Positions 1 to 5,382 of a stretch of 8,874 nt of DNA are shown here, one piece after another; position 1 is the first letter of the stretch, and each line of letters opens with the position of its first letter. The DNA lies in assembly GCA_949346185.1 (NCBI GenBank), contig CASGVX010000076.1, forward strand, positions 1 through 8,874. Direction: 5' to 3'. The notes under the pieces are model-generated. The model was not told where the DNA came from. It saw only the letters and a program-made list of their open reading frames with translations, and made no database searches. The translations under genes and the position numbers were made by a program. This DNA is from an uncultured Lachnospiraceae bacterium. GTDB taxonomy: Bacteria; Bacillota; Clostridia; Lachnospirales; Lachnospiraceae.

Positions 1-1090
1 ATGCAAGGCCATGGGCATCTCTGGGAAAATGTGCCGGAACCCAATCCAGAATCACGCTGATGCCATGGACGTGCAGGTAATCCACAAAATACATGAAATC
101 CTTTGGATCGCCATATCTCCTGGTAGGCGCATAATAGCCTGTCACCTGATATCCCCAAGAGCCGTCAAAGGGATGCTCCGCAATGCCCATCAGCTCCACA
201 TGGGTATATCCCATCTTCTTGACATAATCCACCACCATGGGCGCCAATTCCCGATAATTATAAAAGCCATCCTCCGAGCCATCATCTTTCTTCTTCCATG
301 AACCCAGATGCATCTCGTAGATTGCCATGGGTTTCTTCCGCAGGGAATCCCTAGTCTCCTTCTCCCTAGCCGCCATCCACTTCTTGTCCGTCCACTGGAA
401 TCCCGCGAGATCCGCAACCACGGAGGCATTGTCCGGCCGAAGTTCTGCGCAGTTGGCATAAGGATCTGACTTCATCAGTATATCCCCTGTGCGGGTAAGA
501 ATCTGATACTTATAGATTGCCCCCGGCTCCACTCCCGGTATGAACAATTCATAAACTCCAGACACCTCCAGCGTGCGCATAGGATGCAGCCTTCCATCCC
601 AGAGATTAAATGTACCCACCACGCTCACCGCTCTGGCATGAGGCGCCCAGACGGCAAAATATGTGCCTTTCACTCCATTAATCGTCATCGGGTGCGCTCC
701 CAGCTTCTTGTAAATCTCATAATGGTTCCCCTCGGCGAATACATATAAGTCATCTGCGGATATCTGGGGCGAAAAGGAATATGGATCTTCCGTCTCCACC
801 ACGTCATCCTCACCATACTGGACATGAAGCTTGTAGTTTTCCCCATATTTTTTCCCCTGCACATACAGGCCAAAAAATCCACTCCCCGGCTCCACCTCAT
901 CTAGTTCAATTTCATTGTTCCCTTTGCTGTCCGTGACAGTTACCCGTTGTGCCTCAGGGCGGTACACCGTAAATACCTGCCCCTTTCCAAATTCATGCAA
1001 GCCCAAAATATTGTGCGGCGCATTATGCTGACCCGCCAACAGTTCATCAAATTCCACCCAGTTAATCCACTGATCCAATTTTTCCTGCAT
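1..1090 (-). CDS. glgB: 1,4-alpha-glucan branching enzyme, N-terminal part (cut by window edge)
   Basis: Glycogen branching enzyme. It cleaves alpha-1,4-glucan chains and re-attaches them through alpha-1,6 bonds during cytoplasmic glycogen synthesis. 363 codons are visible, about half of the usual 630-770 aa. Residues 1-110 are an N1-type beta domain. Residues ~113-135 carry the family signature around DLYVFAEGNHYEIYKKLGAHP. Residues ~140-225 are a CBM48 domain (GTYFAVWAP, VVGTFNLWDG). The GH13 barrel starts near 255 (MAIYEMHLGSW), continues through the ELMGIAEHPFDGSWGYQ block, and reaches conserved region I, DWVPAHF, at 349-355. The catalytic Asp and Glu lie beyond the edge. I chose the ATG at 1090 because a GGGAGA Shine-Dalgarno sits about 7 nt upstream; the overlapping ATG at 1094 is in another frame. 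The gene is divergent from the Rrf2 regulator. The family call is secure; whether other glycogen genes follow cannot be seen. Confidence 0.96.
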   Translation of the reverse strand, partial: MQEKLDQWINWVEFDELLAGQHNAPHNILGLHEFGKGQVFTVYRPEAQRVTVTDSKGNNEIELDEVEPGSGFFGLYVQGKKYGENYKLHVQYGEDDVVETEDPYSFSPQISADDLYVFAEGNHYEIYKKLGAHPMTINGVKGTYFAVWAPHARAVSVVGTFNLWDGRLHPMRTLEVSGVYELFIPGVEPGAIYKYQILTRTGDILMKSDPYANCAELRPDNASVVADLAGFQWTDKKWMAAREKETRDSLRKKPMAIYEMHLGSWKKKDDGSEDGFYNYRELAPMVVDYVKKMGYTHVELMGIAEHPFDGSWGYQVTGYYAPTRRYGDPKDFMYFVDYLHVHGISVILDWVPAHFPRDAHGLA

Positions 1091-1142
1091 ACATTTTCTC
1101 CCATCTAAATAATTTGCAATTTATGTTGCCGGCTTCCTGAAA

Positions 1143-1157
1143 ATGACCAACGGTCAT
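1143..1157. promoter_or_regulatory. Perfect palindrome, candidate operator in glgB leader
   Basis: ATGACC-AAC-GGTCAT is a perfect inverted repeat with 6-bp arms and a 3-bp spacer. It lies about 17-31 bases after the predicted glgB start point and about 50 bases before the start codon, where a bound dimer could block elongation. The size and symmetry resemble operators of TetR-type or other dimeric regulators. The cognate protein is not identified in the window. Confidence 0.4.
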
Positions 1158-1180
1158 AAATTGTCCTATATGACGCATTC

Positions 1181-1209
1181 ATTATATCACAAATATCATT
1201 ATCATTCCA
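1181..1209 (-). promoter_or_regulatory. Promoter for glgB with extended -10
   Basis: Read on the minus strand, a perfect TATAAT lies at 1186-1181 and is preceded by TGA, giving an extended -10 (TGATATAAT). A weak -35, TGGAAT, sits 17 bp upstream at 1209-1204. Transcription would start near 1174, leaving a leader of about 85 nt before the glgB start. The good -10 paired with a poor -35 fits an extended-10 or activator-helped promoter (inference). Confidence 0.6.
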
Positions 1210-1230
1210 CAATTTTTTATCCTTTAATCA

Positions 1231-1260
1231 TTGGAAAGATGCCATTTAATATGATATACT
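1231..1260 (+). promoter_or_regulatory. Promoter for the Rrf2 regulator gene
   Basis: TTGGAA at 1231-1236 and TATACT at 1255-1260 are separated by 18 bp, a good vegetative sigma match. Transcription would begin near 1267, about 70 bases before the start codon at 1338. No clear IscR-type operator was recognised over it. Confidence 0.6.
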
Positions 1261-1337
1261 AAAGTTATTATTACAGCCATAGAGAAGGGGAAAGTATCCT
1301 ATACGATGATGCGATATTAGAAAATGGAGGTAGATCA

Positions 1338-1745
1338 ATGATTTCAACAAAGGGAAGGTACGCTCTCCGGGTAATGATTGACTTGGCAGAGCACCAGAAT
1401 GATAATTATATTCCATTAAAAGATATTGCCCGCAGACAGGATATCTCCGAAAAATACTTGGAGAGCATCTTAAAGGTCTTGGTTACGGAAAAACTACTGC
1501 GGGGACTTCGAGGGAAAGGCGGCGGCTACCAGCTCACCCGCCATCCGGAAGAATATACCGTAGGGGAAATCTTAGAACTGACAGAAGGTACATTGGCTAC
1601 CGTTGCATGCTTGAAGCCCGGCTCGGATCCCTGCCAGCGCAAGGGCGAATGCCGCACTTTGGGCATGTGGAAGAAATATGATGCGATGGTACATGACTTC
1701 TTCTATCACATCACACTAGCCGACGTGCTTGCAGGCAATCTATGA
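1338..1745 (+). CDS. Rrf2-family transcriptional regulator (IscR-like, three cysteines)
   Basis: A 135-aa winged-helix DNA-binding protein of the Rrf2 family. The N-terminal MISTKGRYALRVMIDLA block is diagnostic. The HTH spans ~25-60 (IPLKDIARRQDISEKYLESIL), followed by the wing signature GKGGGYQL at 59-66. Three clustered cysteines, C91, C99 and C105, sit where Fe-S-binding members such as IscR hold a [2Fe-2S] cluster. By family knowledge it may therefore sense Fe-S or redox state, or be a CymR-like cysteine regulator, but CymR usually lacks this triad. The start is fixed by GGAGG at 1326-1330, 7 nt before the ATG. The cysteine desulfurase/NifU genes that often follow clostridial iscR are absent; a repeat element and a minus-strand gene follow instead. 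Its targets are unknown. Confidence 0.93.
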   Translation: MISTKGRYALRVMIDLAEHQNDNYIPLKDIARRQDISEKYLESILKVLVTEKLLRGLRGKGGGYQLTRHPEEYTVGEILELTEGTLATVACLKPGSDPCQRKGECRTLGMWKKYDAMVHDFFYHITLADVLAGNL

Positions 1746-1776
1746 CACCGCTAAAATCCGTACCTTTATATTGATT

Positions 1777-1812
1777 ATACGGTATCATTTGTCCAAGCCA
1801 ATGATACCGTAT
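1777..1812. repeat. Perfect 13-bp inverted repeat after the Rrf2 gene
   Basis: ATACGGTATCATT at 1777-1789 is exactly complementary in inverse to 1800-1812, with a 10-nt loop. It lies about 30 bases after the Rrf2 stop codon. Neither strand shows a run of T after the stem, so it is not a classic intrinsic terminator. It could be an mRNA 3'-end stabiliser, a weak terminator or a protein-binding site. Confidence 0.6.
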
Positions 1813-1882
1813 GAAAGATTCTATCAAGACACTAGCGTACTGACGAAATATTATAAAGAAAATGGCAATCTGACACGCCTAA

Positions 1883-2037
1883 GGGACTGTTAAAAAATAA
1901 CTTTGCATTTTGCGTAAACTGGAATTTTCATCTGCAAGGCGGAGGAGGAAGTCGTAGCGGGCTACGGCGACTGACAACAACGCAGCAGATGGAGATTCCA
2001 GCAAGCAAAATGTGAAGATTTATTTCTTAACAGTTCC
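1883..2037. mobile_element. MITE-like palindromic element with TAA target duplication
   Basis: This 155-bp non-coding element has terminal inverted repeats of about 53 bp (1883-1935 and 1985-2037) that are roughly 80% identical by eye. They begin GGGACTGTTAA and end TTAACAGTTCC. The 49-bp centre, GC-richer than the arms, holds a second hairpin (CGTAGC-GG-GCTACG at 1953-1966), so the whole element can fold back on itself. The trinucleotide TAA flanks it at 1880-1882 and 2038-2040, as expected for a short target-site duplication. It encodes no transposase, so it would have been moved in trans (inference). It sits between the Rrf2 gene and the XRE gene and could end transcription from both sides. 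The final G of the XRE gene's TAG stop codon is the last base of the element. Confidence 0.75.
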
Positions 2038-2411
2038 TAATCTTCCTCCATCTTGGGATCTGCTCTCCTATTCACCATAAACTGATACATGTATTTCATC
2101 AATATCCGATCCCCCGGATTGAGTTCCTCCAAGGACATATCGCCACCCACGCCATATTCGCTCTCCTCCTGAAATACATTATCCTCATCCGCAGATTTCG
2201 TCCCATATTCCCCTGCCAGAATATCATTGGGAGTTACATTCATCAATTTGCATATCTTAAGCAAGAGAGCTAGGGATATGGAACCTTTTCCAATCTCCAC
2301 ATGGGAAATATGGTCAATTGACACGCCGATCTGTTCAGCAATCTGCGACTGCGTCATGCCGCACTGACGACGCAGCGTACCCAAGTTCTGTCCAATATTC
2401 TTCTTATTCAT
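2037..2411 (-). CDS. Small XRE/Cro-CI-type transcriptional regulator
   Basis: A 124-aa protein with one HTH_3/XRE domain at residues ~7-66: IGQNLGTLRRQCGMTQSQIAEQIGVSIDHISHVE, then LLKICKLMNVTPNDIL. The rest, ~70-124, is acidic and then ends LNPGDRILMKYMYQFMVNRR. No sensory or peptidase domain is recognised, so it is probably a simple repressor whose signal is unknown. The ATG at 2411 has only a weak Shine-Dalgarno (GATGGTG). It stands alone on the minus strand, and the nearest upstream sites are AT-rich direct repeats and a 12-bp palindrome that could be its own operators. Its TAG stop codon lies at the junction with the adjacent foldback element; joining the flanks without the element restores the same TAG, so the insertion left the protein intact. 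Confidence 0.88.
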   Translation of the reverse strand: MNKKNIGQNLGTLRRQCGMTQSQIAEQIGVSIDHISHVEIGKGSISLALLLKICKLMNVTPNDILAGEYGTKSADEDNVFQEESEYGVGGDMSLEELNPGDRILMKYMYQFMVNRRADPKMEED

Positions 2412-2473
2412 AATTACACCATCTTTCTATTTGCGCCTATGCGCTTGTCATCTGCCTACATTTTCTAATACCA

Positions 2474-2502
2474 TATAACCGACTTATAACTGGATTTATA
2501 AT
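2474..2502. repeat. Three short AT-rich direct repeats upstream of the XRE gene
   Basis: The core TATAA recurs at 2474, 2485 and 2497 (ATATAAC, TTATAAC, TTATAAT contexts). The 11-12 bp steps place the copies on one helical face. The repeats lie about 63-91 bases before the XRE start codon, a plausible place for its promoter and for auto-repression. The sequence is simple and AT-rich, so chance is possible. I could not assign a convincing -35/-10 pair here. Confidence 0.25.
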
Positions 2503-2529
2503 AACAAGTTTTACAAGTAAATAGAAGGG

Positions 2530-2541
2530 TGCACATGTGCA
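2530..2541. promoter_or_regulatory. Perfect 12-bp palindrome TGCACATGTGCA, candidate operator
   Basis: TGCACATGTGCA is a perfect self-complementary 12-mer inside AT-rich DNA. On the minus strand it directly follows a possible weak promoter (TTACAT, 17 bp, TATATC), so it would overlap the start point of a transcript toward the XRE gene. It may be an operator of that regulator or of an unseen one. Confidence 0.35.
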
Positions 2542-2685
2542 GATATATATTACCAAATACGTAAATGTAATTTTTTCACAAAGAAACAATTTATTTTGAA
2601 GTATATAATTCGCAAAAAATTGTTATTTAACTACATGAATTTTATTGATTGATTCTGTAGTCCCGATACAAAAACGAGTCAGTGC

Positions 2686-2714
2686 TTGCAAGCCTGCGCT
2701 ACATATGTTATAAT
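2686..2714 (+). promoter_or_regulatory. Near-consensus promoter with extended -10, upstream of the LRR gene
   Basis: TTGCAA at 2686-2691, a 17-bp spacer, and a perfect TATAAT at 2709-2714 preceded by TGT (extended -10). This is the best promoter in the window. Transcription would start near 2721, about 380 bases before the LRR start codon, with no intrinsic terminator seen in between. It therefore either drives the LRR gene through a long leader or makes a separate small RNA. Confidence 0.75.
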
Positions 2715-2720
2715 ATCGCT

Positions 2721-3085
2721 ATATAAAATACAGTGAGCAAGGGCATCATTTTTAGAAGATATGAGCGTCGTCCTATCCCGCTGGAGGATGGACATTGCCA
2801 GGCGCGCGGAAGAACAAAGCGAAATGATTACACAGAAGAAATGAGAACTTTACGGAACGGAAGATAATGTAGCACAGACAAATTGAAAGAGATAAGAGAT
2901 TTTATGGTTGCTATTCGCAACGGCATGTATTTTGGTATTGATATTTGAGAACTGTTTTATCATTCATGACATTTTCCCATGATATTTCTGACAATACCTA
3001 GACATCTATGTTCTGCTATCTTTTAGTAATTGGCTGTGAAAAATATGCTTTTTGAAAAATATTCAAATTAAAAAAATCAAAAAAT
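2721..3085 (+). other. Long untranslated leader or candidate structured RNA
   Basis: This gene-free stretch is GC-richer than its AT-rich flanks between about 2730 and 2870. Pairings visible by eye: AUCAUUU (2745-2751) with AAAUGAU (2822-2828) closes a domain. That domain contains a hairpin of GUCC-U-AUCC (2770-2778) with GGAUGGAC (2786-2793) and a 7-nt loop. A further GUUGC-UAUUC-GCAAC hairpin lies at about 2908-2922. I did not recognise a known riboswitch, 6S, SRP or RNase P signature. An open frame from GTG 2733 to TAA 2867 (44 codons) continues in the same frame to TGA 2946-2948 but has no ribosome site. Near the LRR gene only an AT-rich inverted repeat, TTTGAA-N5-TTCAAA (3051-3067), is seen. 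Whether this is a functional leader is inference. Confidence 0.35.
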
Positions 3086-3102
3086 GGAGGTATGATTATC
3101 TT

Positions 3103-5331
3103 ATGGAAAGTAACAGAAAAGAAAACAGAACACCAAACAAAGTGCATTTGAAACGCATGGCGAAAGGCAGCGTCAGCATTCTTCTTGCCGTCAGCCTGGC
3201 ATCCCCCGGGGTGATGGTGATGGGAGGCTCCAGGCAGCCGCCAATCTCCCTGTCTCCGGCGAAGGTCCTTGCCGCAGAAGGCAACGCCGACGGAACCACC
3301 CACAGCAAAACCACCACAGACTTTATCTATGCAACGTACACGGATGGCGATAAGGAGAAGGCACACATCACCGACTATAACGGAACCGACTGGAACCTGA
3401 CCATCCCGAAAACACTAACCGTAGAGGGAAAAGAAATCCCTGTGGGACGTATTTCGGGCTTTTCAAAAAATAAAAATATCACCAGCCTCACCATTGAAGA
3501 TGGCGCCACAGTGGAAATCGGGGAAAAGGCCTTTCAAGGCTGTCCCAACCTAAAGACCGTCTCTCTTCCCTCCGGCACCACATTTGGCGTAAGGAAGCAA
3601 TCAGAAAGCAGCATCATTCATAATGGCTATAACTTTGAGGGGTGCAAATCCCTGACAGAGCTGACGCTGGGAGACGGCATCACCATCCTGCCGGAGCATG
3701 TCTTTGAAAACTGCACCTCCCTGAAAAGCGTCAGGCTTCCATCCAAATTGAATTGCTTTGAAAATTCTGCCTTTGCAGGATGCACTTCCCTGACGACATT
3801 GGAGATTCCAGAGGGCGTGGAGGAAATGGGGCGGGCTGCTTTCGAAGGCTGCATTTCCCTGACCCAGGTGACGATTCCATCCTCCATCAAGCGCTGGTGC
3901 ATCACAGAGCATTTGGAATACAGCAATCATGCCCAATTCCAGAATAGCGCTTTCAATAACTGCACCTCTCTGGAACAAATCAATCTGTCCGAGGGGCTTA
4001 CGGCGATAGGAAATTGGGCCTTCGACAATACGGCGCTAACCACCGTCACCGTGCCCTCCACCGTAACGAAATTAGACTATACCTTCTACAACTGCAAAAA
4101 ACTGGAGGAAGTGATCTTGCAGGAGGGTTCCCTGACAGAGATTGGCACAAATGTTTTTGCCAACTGCGAGGCATTGAAGAACGTAAAAATCCCCTCCACG
4201 GTGACAACGCTGGGCGAAGCGCCTTTCCTGAACTGCAAGGCATTGAAAACGCTGATTCTGCCCCCGGATTTGAAAATATTCAAAGGAAATACCTATTTTG
4301 ACGAGGGCTGCACTTTGGGGAAGGTCTATATCCTAGCAGAAGAGATTGAAGTGGCAAACGTCTCCTACACTTCTGCTTCAAAAGTGTACTGCCTCGCCGA
4401 CAGCGAAACCTATAAATTATACAGTACCAAGATAAGCGACTCCCAGCGGCTGATTCCTCTGACCCCGGATATGCTATCCATAGACCTTCTGGGCGTGACG
4501 GCAGAAACCTACCAAGGGATATACGACGGGAAGGCGCATCCTTTGGCTACTTTGACGGGACAGAGGGAAGGCGAAAAGATTTCCTGCCGCATGCTTGAGG
4601 ATGGAAACGAGACTGGGGAAGCCCTGTCAGCCATTCCCGAAATCACCCAGTCCGGCACTTACGAATTAAAGATCGTCATTAACCGATCGGGTGCGGAATA
4701 TTGGAAGACCGTTACGGCCAAAATCGAAAAATCGACTCCCATCCTCCTATTGGAAGATATGACCGTGAAGGAGGGAGAAAATTGGACAGTGAATCCCAAG
4801 GAATATAACGGTGAATCCAAGATTGCCTATACTTACTATGAAGATGAAAAACTGGAGAGGAAATGTTCCGGCAAGCCCACCGCCCCGGGAACATATTACG
4901 TGCAGGCATCTGCGGAGGAAAGCGCCAACTACGTATCAGTGAAAAGCAACGGAGCCAAATTAGAGATTCTTAAAAAAGATACGCCTCCTGTCATAGAGAA
5001 TCCCAACCCGCAGCCGCAAGACCCGAGCCAGAAGGTAACTGTAAAGAAGGTAAAAATCAAGAAAGTCACATCTCCCAAGAAGAAGACGCTGGAGGTGCGC
5101 TGGAATAAGGTGAGCAAGGCCACGGGATATGTCATCTGGATTGGCCAGAACAAAAAGTTCACCAAGGGAAAGAAAACCTACACAGTGAAGTCTGGCAAGA
5201 CTGCGAAGAAGATCATTCGCAAATTAAAGCGAAAGAAGAAATACTTTGTAAAAATCCGCGCCTACCGGGTAGTCAAAGGAAAAAAATACCAGGGCGCATT
5301 CAGCAGCGTAAAATCTGTCAAAATAAAATAA
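3103..5331 (+). CDS. Secreted BspA-type leucine-rich-repeat protein with C-terminal Fn3 domain
   Basis: A 742-aa exported surface or secreted protein. Residues 1-~58 form a long signal peptide: basic n-region to ~22, hydrophobic core ~23-42, possible cleavage near VLAA at 55-58. About ten BspA/TpLRR (LRR_5) repeats of the form AFxxCxxLxxVxIP run through ~120-410, with cores at 143, 178, 201, 224, 247, 284, 307, 328, 352 and 375. Two Ig-like/MBG-like modules follow (~455-543, containing YQGIYDGKAHP; ~545-624), then a Pro-rich linker (627-643) and a very lysine-rich Fn3 domain (644-742). No LPXTG, SLH or choline-binding anchor is present; the basic tail may bind the wall electrostatically (inference). 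I chose ATG 3103, 12 nt after GGAGG (3086-3090). TTG 3052 in the same frame would place that GGAGG inside the gene. Such proteins often act in adhesion; the ligand is unknown. Confidence 0.92.
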   Translation: MESNRKENRTPNKVHLKRMAKGSVSILLAVSLASPGVMVMGGSRQPPISLSPAKVLAAEGNADGTTHSKTTTDFIYATYTDGDKEKAHITDYNGTDWNLTIPKTLTVEGKEIPVGRISGFSKNKNITSLTIEDGATVEIGEKAFQGCPNLKTVSLPSGTTFGVRKQSESSIIHNGYNFEGCKSLTELTLGDGITILPEHVFENCTSLKSVRLPSKLNCFENSAFAGCTSLTTLEIPEGVEEMGRAAFEGCISLTQVTIPSSIKRWCITEHLEYSNHAQFQNSAFNNCTSLEQINLSEGLTAIGNWAFDNTALTTVTVPSTVTKLDYTFYNCKKLEEVILQEGSLTEIGTNVFANCEALKNVKIPSTVTTLGEAPFLNCKALKTLILPPDLKIFKGNTYFDEGCTLGKVYILAEEIEVANVSYTSASKVYCLADSETYKLYSTKISDSQRLIPLTPDMLSIDLLGVTAETYQGIYDGKAHPLATLTGQREGEKISCRMLEDGNETGEALSAIPEITQSGTYELKIVINRSGAEYWKTVTAKIEKSTPILLLEDMTVKEGENWTVNPKEYNGESKIAYTYYEDEKLERKCSGKPTAPGTYYVQASAEESANYVSVKSNGAKLEILKKDTPPVIENPNPQPQDPSQKVTVKKVKIKKVTSPKKKTLEVRWNKVSKATGYVIWIGQNKKFTKGKKTYTVKSGKTAKKIIRKLKRKKKYFVKIRAYRVVKGKKYQGAFSSVKSVKIK

Positions 5332-5343
5332 TTCCTTCGGAAT
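5318..5343 (-). terminator. Possible terminator for the kinase/regulator operon
   Basis: On the minus strand the small hairpin ATTCC-GAA-GGAAT (5343-5331) follows the GC-rich stem shared with the plus-strand terminator. It is followed by the T-rich tract TATTTTATTTT. Together the stems should stop transcripts coming from the convergent two-component operon. The short stem makes this less certain than the plus-strand terminator. Confidence 0.5.
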
Positions 5344-5382
5344 CCCCAGCAGCCCATGGGCCAATTACTGGGGATTCTTTTT
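5340..5382 (+). terminator. Intrinsic terminator of the LRR gene
   Basis: GAATCCCCAG (5340-5349) pairs perfectly with CTGGGGATTC (5368-5377) and is followed by TTTTT at 5378-5382. The loop holds a second small palindrome, GCCCATGGGC. The stem begins 9 bases after the LRR stop codon. The kinase gene on the other strand ends inside the loop (its TAA is at 5367-5365). Confidence 0.88.

Noticed and set aside
11..459. Short open frames on both strands within 1-459
   Set aside because: This stretch is convincingly the GlgB reading frame, which runs off the window edge; the others are out of frame.
1188..1207. A Fur-box-like run (TGATAATGATAT on the minus strand) over the glgB promoter
   Set aside because: Only part of a Fur box is matched and such AT-rich strings are common; no iron link is otherwise seen.
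1801..1893. A 30-codon plus-strand open frame ending in the left arm of the foldback element
   Set aside because: No Shine-Dalgarno, overlap with the 13-bp hairpin, no recognised family; kept only as a possible gene remnant.
2721..2960. Known riboswitch or housekeeping RNA (c-di-GMP, cobalamin, glycine, 6S, SRP, RNase P)
   Set aside because: None of the conserved cores I know for these families was found in the leader.
3052..3102. TTG at 3052 as the start of the LRR protein
   Set aside because: It would add 17 residues upstream of the signal peptide, has no ribosome site, and would place the GGAGG at 3086 inside the gene.
3601..3978. Minus-strand open frames within the LRR gene
   Set aside because: The repeated LRR codons create regular open antisense frames; no family resemblance was seen.
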